Assembly: GCA_946497905.1 (NCBI GenBank)
Contig: CAMMMI010000021.1
Location: forward strand, 1-19,884
Length of the DNA: 19,884 nt
Source of the DNA: an uncultured Clostridium sp.
GTDB lineage: Bacteria > Bacillota > Clostridia > TANB77 > CAG-508
Direction of reading: 5' to 3'
The notes beneath the pieces are model-generated. The model saw nothing but the letters and a program-made list of their open reading frames with translations. It was not told the DNA's origin and ran no database searches. Below are positions 1 through 11,900 of this stretch, piece after piece. Positions within the stretch are counted from its first letter, which is position 1, and each line of letters begins with the position of its first letter. The position numbers and the translations under genes are program-made.

Positions 1-2919
1 TTAACAGTTGCAGCAACAAGACATCGTTATTATCAACCATATACAGATTATTGCTATCAAACAGGAGCATTTGCAGACCAAAATGGAATGGTCTATACAG
101 CAGGATATAATAGTCATGGAGAAATAGGAGATGGAACAACAGCAGCAACAACAACACCAGTTTGTATAAGTAATCTTTTATTAAAAGTAACACCAAATGT
201 GATAAATTATAAAGAAGTAGGAGATACAGGAGAAAAGATTACACATACTGTATCAGCAGGATTTAACCTACTATATAACACAGTAGCACAAGGAAACTGT
301 AAATATACATCATTAGATGAAAGTATAGCAACAGTTTCAGAAGATGGAATAGTAACAGCAACCGGGTTAGGGACAACATATATACGAGTATTTAATGAAG
401 AACATGGTATATGGACATCAGTAAAAGTAAATGTAAATGGAGAACAAGGAAAAACACGAGCAAAAGTAGTTGGAGGATGGAATCATTTTGTAGCATTAAA
501 AGCAAATGGTGAAGTATGGACATGGGGATATAACAATTATGGACAATTAGGATTAGGAAATACAGCAAGTGCAACAACACCAACTAAAACAAAACTATAT
601 GATTCTGAAGATACAACACAAGATGTATATGTAACTGATATAGCAGCAGGTGCATATCATACACTTGTATTAAAATCAGATGGAACTGTGTGGTCTGCTG
701 GATATAATGCTTATGGCCAATTAGGAAATGGAAATACAACAAATTCAACTGAATTTATACAAGTACAAGGAATACCAGGAAAAGTAATAGCGATATCAGC
801 AAATAACAGTACAAGTTATGCTTTAACAGAAGATGGAATAGTATATGGTTGGGGATATAACAAATATGGGCAACTAGGAAATAATAGTACAACTAACTCA
901 ACTGTTCCAGTAAAAGTACAAAGAGTATCAGGTGTTATGAAAATGTCTGCTGGGGAAAACTATTTGACAATATTAGCATCAGATGGAACAGTATGGAGTA
1001 CAGGATATAATGCAAATGGACAACTAGGATTAGGAGATAAAACAAATAGAACTGTACCAACACAAATGAAAAATACAGATGGAACAGGGGTATTGACAGG
1101 AATTGTAGATATTTCATCAGGTTCAATCCATACATTACTATTATCAGAAGAAGGAACAGCATATGCAGTTGGATATAATGGATATGGACAATTGGGAAAT
1201 GGAGATGCTGTAACTCAATTGTTACCAGTACAAATGGTAGATAGTGAAGGAACAGCTGTAACAAATATAAAAGCTGTTGAGGCAAATGGATATTCAAGTA
1301 TAGTAGCTGTAAAACAAACTACTGATGAAGAAAATTCAGAAACAAAAGCTGGTATATATGTAGCAGGATATAACAATTATGGACAGTTATTTACAGAAAA
1401 TAATAAAAATACAAATGTATTAACTAGAGTACAAGAAGACAAAAATGTTATAACACAAGCAAGTACAAAAAATATATCATATCAAACATCAGCAATTGTA
1501 GATGACTTAGGAATAGTATATACAGTTGGATATAATGGACATGGAGAAATGGGAGATGGTACAACAACTTCTACACTAGATCCAACAAGTATATCTAATG
1601 AAAGTATTGTAGTAAATAAAAGAAGAGTAATACTAAACCTTGAAAATAATACTACAGATAAAATTGATGCAAATACAAATTTAGGATTTAACCTATTATT
1701 TGACAATGTAGATGGGGAAATTGTTAAATATAAAAGCCAAGATGAAAGTATTGCAACAATTGACAATAATGGAAATATAGTAGCAAAATCATATGGAAAA
1801 ACAAAAATAGAAGTAACAACAAGTAGTATTACAGAAAAAGTACTAATTGATGTTGAAGTTTTAAGAAAAGATGATATTGCTACACCAAAAGTAGTAAGAG
1901 GACAAGAATTTTCTGTATCATTAAAAGCAGATGGAACAGTATGGACATGGGGATATAATGGTTATGGTCAATTAGGTTTAAAAGATACAGTAACTAGATA
2001 TAAACCAACACAAATAAGTATAGAAAATGTAATTGATATAGCAGCAGGAGCAAACCATGTATTGTTATTAACAAAAGATGGAAAAGTATATACATTTGGA
2101 CAAAATAGTTATTCACAACTAGGTAGAAGTGGAGATACAACAAAACCAGAAGAAGTAGAAGGATTAGAAAATATAACTAAAATTGCGGCAGGTGGATACC
2201 ATTCAATGGCACTAGCAAATGATGGTTCTGTTTATACATGGGGATATAACGGAAATGGACAACTAGGAAATGGAACAACTACAAGTAGTAGTACACCAAT
2301 AAAAATTAAAGCTAGAAATATTTATCAAATAGATGCTGGAAATCAAACTTCAGCAGCTGTAGATGGAAATGGAAATACATATATTTGGGGATATAATGGT
2401 TATGGACAACTAGGAAATGGAACAACTACAAACCTATATGCTCCAAGACAAGTAACTTCATTAGATGATATAGTTGAAGTGGCTGTTGAAAACAATACAG
2501 TACTTGTATTAAATGCGGCCGGAAATGTATTTGCAAGTGGATATAATGGATATGGAAACTTAGGAAATAATACAACTAAAAATAGTAATCAATTTGTACA
2601 AGTAATTGAAAAAATTGAAACAAGTACAATTGATGGAGATGATACTCAAGAAACAGTTGAAACACCAATATATTTATCAAATGTAAAATCAATTGAAGCA
2701 GGAGGAAATTATGCAATTGCAGTAAAAGAAGATGGAACAGCAGTTAGCTGGGGACAAAACAACAGTAGTCAAATGGCAACTGGAGATGTAGCAAATAAAT
2801 TACTTCCAGTAGAATTAACTTATGGTAAAGATTTAGATAAAATTGATAAAATATTAGATGTAGCAGCAGGAGAGGCATCAACAACAATTGTAAGAGAAGA
2901 TGGAAAAGTAGGACAGTAG
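1..2919 (+). CDS. Giant RCC1-propeller/BIG2 repeat protein, 5' part (partial, ends at a frameshift)
   Basis: The frame is open from base 1 (29 codons before the first ATG at 88) and already codes for a propeller tail, so the true start lies upstream and the ATG at 88 is internal. The 972 codons hold the last blade of one RCC1 propeller, a BIG2-like domain (about 175-441), a full seven-blade propeller (about 463-1599), a second BIG2-like domain (about 1600-1860) and most of another propeller (from about 1888). Blades are about 50 residues and carry the RCC1 signature as DGTVWTWGYNGYGQLG variants. BIG2-like domains show a GFNLLYNTV motif and an ESIATV...G.V.A...G.T strand pattern. Reading stops at TAG 2917-2919 in the middle of the seventh blade, because a base is missing after 2910; the protein really continues in the 3000-16409 frame. 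RCC1 propellers in bacteria are mostly binding scaffolds of secreted or surface proteins; the ligand is unknown. No signal peptide is visible because the N-terminus is missing. Confidence 0.85.
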   Translation, partial: LTVAATRHRYYQPYTDYCYQTGAFADQNGMVYTAGYNSHGEIGDGTTAATTTPVCISNLLLKVTPNVINYKEVGDTGEKITHTVSAGFNLLYNTVAQGNCKYTSLDESIATVSEDGIVTATGLGTTYIRVFNEEHGIWTSVKVNVNGEQGKTRAKVVGGWNHFVALKANGEVWTWGYNNYGQLGLGNTASATTPTKTKLYDSEDTTQDVYVTDIAAGAYHTLVLKSDGTVWSAGYNAYGQLGNGNTTNSTEFIQVQGIPGKVIAISANNSTSYALTEDGIVYGWGYNKYGQLGNNSTTNSTVPVKVQRVSGVMKMSAGENYLTILASDGTVWSTGYNANGQLGLGDKTNRTVPTQMKNTDGTGVLTGIVDISSGSIHTLLLSEEGTAYAVGYNGYGQLGNGDAVTQLLPVQMVDSEGTAVTNIKAVEANGYSSIVAVKQTTDEENSETKAGIYVAGYNNYGQLFTENNKNTNVLTRVQEDKNVITQASTKNISYQTSAIVDDLGIVYTVGYNGHGEMGDGTTTSTLDPTSISNESIVVNKRRVILNLENNTTDKIDANTNLGFNLLFDNVDGEIVKYKSQDESIATIDNNGNIVAKSYGKTKIEVTTSSITEKVLIDVEVLRKDDIATPKVVRGQEFSVSLKADGTVWTWGYNGYGQLGLKDTVTRYKPTQISIENVIDIAAGANHVLLLTKDGKVYTFGQNSYSQLGRSGDTTKPEEVEGLENITKIAAGGYHSMALANDGSVYTWGYNGNGQLGNGTTTSSSTPIKIKARNIYQIDAGNQTSAAVDGNGNTYIWGYNGYGQLGNGTTTNLYAPRQVTSLDDIVEVAVENNTVLVLNAAGNVFASGYNGYGNLGNNTTKNSNQFVQVIEKIETSTIDGDDTQETVETPIYLSNVKSIEAGGNYAIAVKEDGTAVSWGQNNSSQMATGDVANKLLPVELTYGKDLDKIDKILDVAAGEASTTIVREDGKVGQ

Positions 2920-2925
2920 GTAAAA
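2905..2925 (+). other. Frameshift site (single missing T) splitting the giant gene
   Basis: The upstream frame reads ...EDGKV (to 2910), then GQ and a stop at 2917-2919. Every equivalent blade reads DGxVW followed by xxGxNxxGQLG. Inserting one T between 2910 and 2911 gives TGG ACA GTA GGT AAA AAC AAT TAT GGA CAA, that is WTVGKNNYGQ. This restores the blade consensus and runs straight into the downstream frame. With the base restored, positions 1-16406 encode exactly 5469 residues. The site is not in a homopolymer and lacks an X XXY YYZ slippery heptamer, so an assembly error or a genuine inactivating mutation is likelier than programmed frameshifting. Confidence 0.85.
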
Positions 2926-2999
2926 ACAATTATGGACAATTAGGAGATACTTCAGCAACTAATAAAACAGATTTTGTATGTATTAGTAAACCAACTGTA

Positions 3000-5900
3000 A
3001 TGATTGAAAATGTACCAATTAGAATAAGTGGAATTGGAAAAACAGAACAAATTAAATCAAATGTATCACAAGGATTTAACTTGTTATATAACACAGTTGA
3101 TGATACAGATATTTCTTATGAGATAAAAGATGAAAATATTGCAACAGTTGATAACCAAACAGGAAAAATCACATCAGTTAAAAAAGGTAAAACACAAGTT
3201 ACTGTAAAAGATGATATCTCTGGAGAATCAACTACAGCAGATGTATATGTATTAGATGAAAATGATTTGACATTCCCACAAATTGAAAGTAGCAATTATG
3301 CAACATTAACTCTAAGAGCCAATGGGGAGGTTTGGGGTTATGGATATAATGGTTATGGACAATTAGGGACAGGAGATAAGACAAATAAAACAGTTCCAAC
3401 ATATACAGGAATAAATAATATTGTTCAAATAGCATTGGGATATTACCATGCAATAGCAGTTGATAAAGATGGTTATGTATGGACATGGGGAACAAATAAC
3501 TATGGACAACTAGGAATTGGAACAACCGGCGGAAGTAGCTTAGAGAAAGTCCAAGTAAAATCACCTGATGGAGAAGGTGTATTAGAAAATATTATTGCAG
3601 TAGCGGCTGGAAATTCATATTCAGTAGCGTTAGACAAAGATGGAAATGTGTATACATGGGGATATAATGGATATGGAGGACTAGGATTAGGAGATAAAAC
3701 TACAAGAAATCTACCTGTAAAAGTAGAAAGTTTGCAAGGTATAAAGAAAATAGAGGCTGGTGCTAATTCTACATTTGCAATAGATGGAAATGGAAAGCTA
3801 CATGCAGCAGGATATAACAATTATGGCCAATTGGGAGATGGAACAACAAGTACAAGAACATCTTTTGTTGAAGTAAAATTATTAGATAATGTAGCAGATG
3901 TATCAACAAGCTATACAAGTAGTACAATTGTATTAAAACAAGACGGAACAGTATGGGGATTTGGAAATAACAAATATAATGCCTTAACAAATGTAAGTGG
4001 TGCAACACCAAGACAATTACAAGGACCAAATGGAGTGCTAAACAATGTAACTTCAATTAATGCAGGATATTATTCTGGATATGCAATTACATCAGAAGAA
4101 AAAATACTTGCATGGGGATTAAATAACTATTATCAACTAGCAACTGGAGATAAAGTAAATCAAAGTGTACCAGTATATATGAAAGATAAAGATGGAAATG
4201 ATTTTACAGATGCAATGCTTGTATCTGGAGGAATTTCAAATACTGAAGTTGCAAAAAATGATGGTACAGTTTGGTCTATTGGATATAATGGATATGGAGA
4301 ATTAGGAGATGGCTCAACATCAACAAAAGCTAATTTAGTAAGTATTTCAAATAAATATGTAAAATTAGCTCAAAGAGAAATTACATTAAAATTATCAAAT
4401 CCTGATTATCAAATTAATCCAGAATCAGTATATGGATTTAACCTATTATATGATTCAGTAGAAAATAAAGGATTTACATATAAGGTAGAAAACCCAGGAG
4501 TTGCAACAGTGGATGAAAATACAGGAAAAGTAACCGCGAAAGGAACTGGAAGAACATATGTAACAATATCTTCAAAAGACTCTGAAGATGAGGCAAGATT
4601 AGTTGTAAATGTTATAGCTGAAGATAAGGAAACAGTAGAAAAAGTAGAATCAGGACATATTCATTCTCTTGCATTAAAACAAGATGGAACTATTTGGAGT
4701 TGGGGAGATAACTCACAAGGAGAAATGGGAAATGGAACAATAAGCAGTATCAAAACACTAGAACCAACACAGATAGAAAAAGGAAAATATATAGAAGTTA
4801 GAGAAGAAGAAACTGAAGAAGGTTCAATACAAATAACAACAACTGAAATTGAAGTAACACTTGACAATATAGTAGATATAGCAGCAGGATATTATTTTAA
4901 TCTAGTATTAGATAGTGATGGATATGTATATAGTTTTGGATATAATGGATATGGACAATTAGGAGATGGTAAAACACAATCAGTATCAATACCAACTAGA
5001 ATAGAAGGGCTTACAAATATCAAAAAAGTATATGCATACAAAAATACAAGTATGGCAATAGATGAAGAAGGAAATATCTATGTATGGGGAGATGGATATA
5101 CAAAAACACCAACAAAAATTAATTTCTATAACAACAAAGCAGTTGAAATAAATGGAAAATTGATATTATCAGAAGATGGTGGAGTATGGTATTTATCAAA
5201 TAGTCCAAGCAAAATTGCAGGACTAAGCAACATAGTAGATATTGCATCAGGAGATAACTATTATGCAGCATTAGATACAAAAGGACAAGTATGGGTATGG
5301 GGATACAATGGATATGGTCAATTATCACAAGCAAATAGGTCAAATATAAGTACTCCTACCTTAGTTAAAGTTACAAAAGAAGTACAAGATGGAAAAGTGG
5401 AATATGAAACTTTAACAGATATTGTAGAATTAAATGCTGGAAATAACAGTCTTCAGATGGTTTCTAAATCTGGAACATTATATGCTGCTGGATACAGTGC
5501 ATATGGTCAATTAGGAACAGGAGCATATACTAACTATGTAACAATAGCAACAAAAGCAGCCAATATGAATCAAACAAAATTTGTTGATACAAATTCATAT
5601 CATAGTGTTGCATCAGATAGAAATGGATTTGTATATACTACTGGATATAATGCATATGGAGAATTAGGAGATGGAGGATATACAAATAGAAACAAATATA
5701 GCGTAATTGGAGATACATATGTAAATGTTGGAGATAACAGTATTTCAATAGAAGAAGGAGATACAAAACAAATAACTGCCACTCTAGACAATAAATTCAA
5801 CTTAATTGTAGATACAGTAGATGATCAAAACATGACATATAAGTCATTAAATACAGATATTGCTACAATTGATGGTGCTGGAAATATTACAGCAAAACAA

Positions 5901-8900
5901 ATGGGAACAGTTGAAATTATTGTAACACATACAATAACAAACAAAACAGCAACAATATTTGTACAAGTAGTTCCAGAAGAAAAAACAACAGTTCCAAAAG
6001 TAGAAATTGGAAATACTCATATGGCAGCACTAAAAGCTGATGGAACAGTTTGGACATGGGGTAGCAATACATATGGACAATTAGGAACACAAAATAATAT
6101 ATCAAAAACTTCTCCAATAAAAGTGCCAGAACTAGAAGATGTTAGAGATATTTGTGTAGGATATTATGACACAATAGCAGTAAAACAAGATGGAACAGTA
6201 TGGGCATTTGGATATAATGGATATGGACAATTAGGAGATGGAACTGGAACAAATAGAAATACTCCTACTCAAGTAATAAAATCAGATGGAGCACCTTTAA
6301 CAAAAATAGTTAAAGTATCAGCAGGAACTTATCGTACAGTAGCACTAGATGAAGATGGAAATGTATGGACTTGGGGATATAAATATAGTAGAACAGCAAC
6401 AAAGGTAGCAACATTAGAAAATATTATAGATATTTCTTTAAATTATGCAGTAAATCAATCTGGTGAAGTATATAAAATAACAGAACCTGATACAAAGCTA
6501 GAGGTAAATAATATAATAAGAGTATCTGAAGGCTCAAATCATGCAATGTTCTTAACTAAAGAAGGAAATGCATATGCATTAGGAACAAACAGTAAAGGAC
6601 AATTAGGAATAGGAACAACAACAAATGCAAGTGTACCTACTCTAGTTCAAAATCCTGATGGAACACAAGCTTTAGATAATATAAAAGAAATAAAAGCAGG
6701 AAATGAATTTTCAATTGCAATATTAAAAAACGGAGAAACTTACACATGGGGAGATAATGCTAACTATAAACTAGGACTTGCAGATGCGGATTACCAAGTT
6801 TACCCAAGAAAGAATGAACAAACAAACCCAGCAATTTCAGGAGATGCAGGAATAAATAATGGAGCAATAATTGATGAAGAAGGATTTGTATATACTTGGG
6901 GATTAGGTGATAATGGTATTTTAGGTAATAATCTATATGAAACATCAATCCAGCCAGTATTAGTAGGTAAAGAAGAAGTTGGACTAAGTGAAAATGACAT
7001 TGTATTACATAAAGGAGAAGAATATCAGTTAACTGTAACAAATAAAACCTTTAATGTATTAAAAGAAGTAGAAGACAGGGGAGAGATGAATTATCAAATT
7101 GGTAATAGTGATATTGCAACAATTGATGATACAGGATTAGTTACAGGAGCAAAAGAAGGAAAAACAACAGTAGTTGTAAATAAAGTTGGAACAAATAGCA
7201 TAAGTATTGCAAATATAACTGTATTACCAGATGGAATAGATATTGAACCAATGGCATTAACAAATATGTCACATACAGTTGTTTTAAAAGCTAATGGAAC
7301 AGTATGGAGCTATGGAATAAATTCAAGTTATCAATTAGGAAATGGAAATACAGTATCTAGTGATAGACCAGTACAAGTTAAATTCCCAGCTGGTGTTATT
7401 ATCAAACAAATAGCAGTAGGAAATACTCATAATTTAGCATTAGATACTAATGGAAATGTTTGGGGCTGGGGAGCAAACTCAAACAATGCATTAGCAGGAT
7501 ATACAAGAAGTACACCTGTACAACTTGGATTAAGTGGAATCAAGAAAATAGCAGCAAGTAATAATCAAAGTATGGCTTTAACTAATGATGGATATGTGTA
7601 TGTATGGGGATTAAATACTAATGGTGAACTAGGAATTGGAACATATGAAAAAGTTGAAAGACCAACATTAGTAAACTATGTAAGTAATGTATTAGATATT
7701 TCATTAGGTAAAAATCATTCAATGTTACTTACAACACATGGTGAAGTATTAACAACTGGATTAAATGCTTATGGACAAACAGCAGCAAGTGAAAGCAAGA
7801 CAAATACTTTTGAAAAAATAGAAGTTCCAGCTACAATTGGAAAAATCTCAGCAGGAGATAACCATAGTGTGTTATTAAGTGCAAATGGAGATGTATATAC
7901 ATTTGGATATAATGCAAATGGTCAATTAGGAAATGGAACAATAAACAATGTAAATATACCTACAAAAGTTAATATATCTAATATAATGCAAATATCAGCA
8001 GGGGCAACTCATACAACATTACTTGGAGAGAATAGAAAAATATATACAACAGGTTCAAATAGTAATGGAGAATTAGGTATAGGAACAAATGAAGATAAAC
8101 TAATATTTAATGAAATAACAGCTGTAGAAGATATGATGTCAGTAGATGCTGGAAATACATATAATGTTGCTATTAAATATGATGGTGATGTATATGGATG
8201 GGGAGACTATTATCATGGAACACAAAATATAAAAACTAAGACAAATAGTAGAATTCCAGTAAAAATAGGTAATGATTCAACATATATGGAAGAAACTGAA
8301 ATCACAGTAAATGTTAATGGAACAAAACAAATAGCAATTTCACCAAGATATACATTTAATGTATTTAATGAAGATGAAGAAGAAAGTGAGTTTACTTTTG
8401 AGACAATAAATGAGGACGTTGCAACTGTAAATGAAAAAGGTATAGTTACAGGTGTGAAAACAGGTGTAACTTGGGTAAAAGTTACAGAAAATGAAACAAT
8501 GCAACAAAATGTTGTAATTGTAAAAGTTATTGAACAGGGAGTAAAATATGCACCACAAATAGCAGGAGGAGATGGATATGCAGCAGTATTAAAAGGTGAT
8601 GGAAGTATATGGAGCTTTGGATATAACTCTGATGGACAATTAGGAAATGATACATTAGCACCAATAAATATACCTAGTCAAACAAATATATTAGCAACAT
8701 ATAAACAAGTAGTAGCAGGAGAGAAATTTACATTAGCATTAAGAGATGATGGTACTGTATGGGCTTGGGGAGATAATAGCTATGGTATGTTAGGACAAGG
8801 AAATAGAGTATCTGCTAAAAAACCAGTACAAGTACAAGTTTTAAATAATATAGTATCAATTGCAGCAGGTGATAATCATGCAATTGCATTAGATAATCAA

Positions 8901-11900
8901 GGAAATGTTTATACTTGGGGATTAAACTCAAAAGGACAATTAGGAAATGGAAATACTCAAACAGTATCAATTCCTGAAAAGATAAATGCAGTAGAAAATC
9001 AAATTGTAGCAGTGGCAGCAGGGGGAGACTTAAGTGCATTTGTTGATAGTACAGGAGCTGTGTATGTATTTGGAGATAATAGCCAAGAACAAATACAAAA
9101 ACTTACATATAACTATGATGAATTTGGACAAATGATTTTACCAGCAACAAATTTATGTGTAACAGAGCCAATTAAATTAGAAACTATTGAAGATGCTGTA
9201 AAAGTAGATATATTAGAAACAGGACTAGTTGTATTGAAAATAGATGGAGGAGTAATTAAAACTTCTAAATATGCAGCAGAAGCGGATGTTCAAACAACAA
9301 CAATAGCTACAGAAAATATGGTAGATATTTCTGCAACAAATGATAGTGTTGTATTACTTGATAGAAGCGGAAATACTTACACATATGGAGATAATAGCAA
9401 AGGACAAGCAGGAATTGGCTCAAATGGTGGTAATGTTGAATTAAGTAAAATTAATATAGCAGACGAAAAAACCTACTTAAGTGTTGGTGCAGGATACAAA
9501 AATAATTATGTTATAGATACAGAAGGATTTGTGTATGCAGCAGGAGATAATGAATATGGACAATTAGGTAATGGAACATATGACAATAGTTATACATTTA
9601 CATTAGTTGGAGATAAGAAATTTGAGATTGTTCCAAGTGCAAGAATAATGCAACAACCAGAAGAAGAAACAGTGACAATAAAAACAAATCTATTTAATGT
9701 ATTTAATCATACTGAAAGAAAACTAATAGACTATACTTGGGAATCAAGTAATAGTGATGTAGTAAGTGTAGATAATGGGGTATTAGTTGCAGAAGATATG
9801 GGAGAAGCTACAATTACTGCTACAGATAAAATTATAGGAGAAAAAGCAACAGCATTAAGAGTAGTACAACCACTAGATGAACAAAGAATTCAAACAATTA
9901 GTGTAAATGGTGTAGAAGCTGAAGTTTCAGGAGAAAACAAATATGAAGTATCAGTGGAGAAAAATCCAGATGGAACAGGAACACTAAAAATAGTAACAAA
10001 AGATGCAACAGACCAAATAAGTATTGATAATGGAGTAAGTTATGTAACAGCATCATTAACACAGGATATTGAGTTAGACACAAATCCAAAAGTTGTTAAA
10101 ATAAAAGTAAAAGCAAGTAATGGAAGAACAGTAGATTATGTTTTAACAATAAATGTTTTATCAAATGATGCAAGTTTAAAAGAATTAACAGTAAATAATG
10201 TACTTGCAACACCTATAACTTCTACAGAATATGAGATAATTGTAAAAAATAATGTAGTTAAACCAGAAGTTCATGCAGTAGCAAATAGTTCAAGTGCAAC
10301 TATAAGTATAGATTCAAGTATTGCAGAAAAATCACAAACAACAAAAACTATTGATATGCAAAATGTAATAAAGAAAACTATACCTATTCAAGTAACTGCT
10401 GAAAATGGAGATAAAGTTACATATGAACTTACAATTTATCAAGAAGATGCTTTGACAGAACTAGAATCTGTTATGGTAAATGGAAGTGAGGCTATTAAAT
10501 TAAATAATAACAACTATAAAGCAGTAATTCCAAAAGATGAAATATCAGCAGAAATAGTAGCTAAATCACTTTATCCAAAAGCAAATATTGAAATTAATGG
10601 TTTAGGACAAGAGGTAAATATAACAACAAAAACTGTGGCAACTATAGGTAATGAAACAATTGTTAAGATATATGTAAGAGCAGGAGAAGGAGAGGCAGAA
10701 AGAGAAAGAGAATATACATTAACACTTGTTAAAGAAGGAACAGAAGATTTACAAGGACTATTTGCAGTAACTGTAAATGGTGTAGAAATAAAACCAGTAG
10801 GAAAAATATATGATGCATATATTGGAGCAAATACTGATTCAGTAGAGGTAACTGCAGTCACAATAAGTGATAAAGACTTAGTACAAATAGGAGATAATGA
10901 AAAATGCGTACATACATCTACTGTAACGTTAGATTCAAGCCAGGATACAAATACATACACTATTACAGTAACCGACCCAGAAGATGAGACAATACAAAAA
11001 CAATATACACTAAATATTAAAAAGCCATCAGCTGATAATAGCTTAAAATCTATTACAGTAGGTAATGAGGAATTTTCTGAAACAGCTGTAAGAGTAGAAG
11101 GAACTAATACATTTAAAGTAAGTGTTTCAGATAAATATACTAAAGCAGATGTAATAGCAGTTGCAGGTTATGAACAAGCACAAGTAAGTATAAATTATGA
11201 AGAATATGAAAAAGGGTTATCAACAAGAGAGGTTGAAATTGGGGATACAGAACCTACAAAAGTTGAAATTATGGTAAAAGCACTAAATGGAAATGAACAA
11301 ACATATACTTTAGAAATTTATAAAAAGAACAGTAATAATAACCTACAAAAAGTATTAGTGGATGGAGAAGAGGCACAAATTAGTCAAATAACAGAAAATA
11401 TTTATGAATATACATTAGATAAAATAGTGGATAAACTTACAATAGGAGCAATAGCAGAAGACTCATCAGCATTTGTTGGAATAAATACTTATGAGCAAGA
11501 AAAAGGTGCAACATATAGAGAAGTTGAAATGATAGGAAAACAAATAATTGTATATATTCCAGTAACAGCAGAAGATGGAACAACAAAAGAATATCAATTA
11601 ATTGTTAATGCTCTTCCAGACAATGTAAACCTTTTAAGTGTTAAAGTTAATGGAAAAGAGGCAAATGCAGTTCCAATAAATAAATATGAGGCAAGAGTAA
11701 ATAAAAATGACCAAAGCTTTGAATTGTATGTTATCCCAGAAGATTCAAAAGCAAAAATACAAATAGGTACAAATCAAGAGGTAGTAGGAACATCAAGTGC
11801 AGTTATTACAAAAGATGCAGAAGAAGTTACAGTAAATATAAAAGTAACAGCACAAGATGGAACTCAAGAAGACTATGTACTAACTGTTTCTAATCAGTCA

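Larger units (their letters stand above)
1..9873 (+). repeat. Coding super-repeat: seven-blade RCC1 propeller + BIG2-like domain, seven full units and one partial
   Basis: The unit is seven RCC1 blades followed by one BIG2-like domain, about 430-480 residues in total. Approximate propeller bounds are: tail 1-165; 463-1599; 1888-2988; 3279-4351; 4639-5714; 5997-6970; 7251-8277; 8557-9618. BIG2-like domains lie at about 175-441, 1600-1860, 2989-3261, 4352-4617, 5715-5970, 6971-7233, 8278-8535 and 9619-9873. I counted seven blades in each complete propeller, including a few degenerate ones. The commonest DNA-level core is the family ggatataatggatatggaca, which encodes GYNGYG, with many synonymous variants. 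Blade consensus is xIAAGxxHxxALxxDGxVWxWGYNGYGQLGxG, as in the RCC1/COG5184 family. Bounds were set by eye and may be off by 10-30 bases. Confidence 0.82.

Noticed and set aside
2905..2925. Programmed ribosomal frameshifting as an explanation of the split giant gene
   Set aside because: No slippery heptamer precedes the stop, no strong downstream stem was seen, and a programmed shift in the middle of a conserved propeller blade has no obvious purpose. A missing base explains it more simply.
463..2988. CRISPR-like or satellite-like periodicity from the recurring ggatataatggatatgg motif
   Set aside because: The spacing is in whole codons, the copies vary synonymously, and the frame is open throughout; it is the RCC1 blade loop, not a non-coding array.
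3000..3002. ATG at 3000 as a genuine independent gene start
   Set aside because: No Shine-Dalgarno sequence precedes it, the frame is open and codes for conserved blade sequence back to about 2912, and it falls at the start of a BIG2-like domain inside the super-repeat.
1..9873. RCC1 repeats as a eukaryotic-type guanine nucleotide exchange factor
   Set aside because: The repeats sit in a multi-propeller, Ig-rich, apparently extracellular protein; bacterial RCC1 arrays of this kind are generic propellers, and nothing here points to Ran-like GTPase activity.
10571..10960. 129-codon open frame on the minus strand
   Set aside because: It lies wholly inside the cadherin-like coding region, has no ribosome binding site or recognisable motif, and has the Ser/Val/Leu-rich composition expected from the complement of AT-rich Lys/Thr/Glu coding DNA. 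The same applies to the other minus-strand frames across 1-19180.
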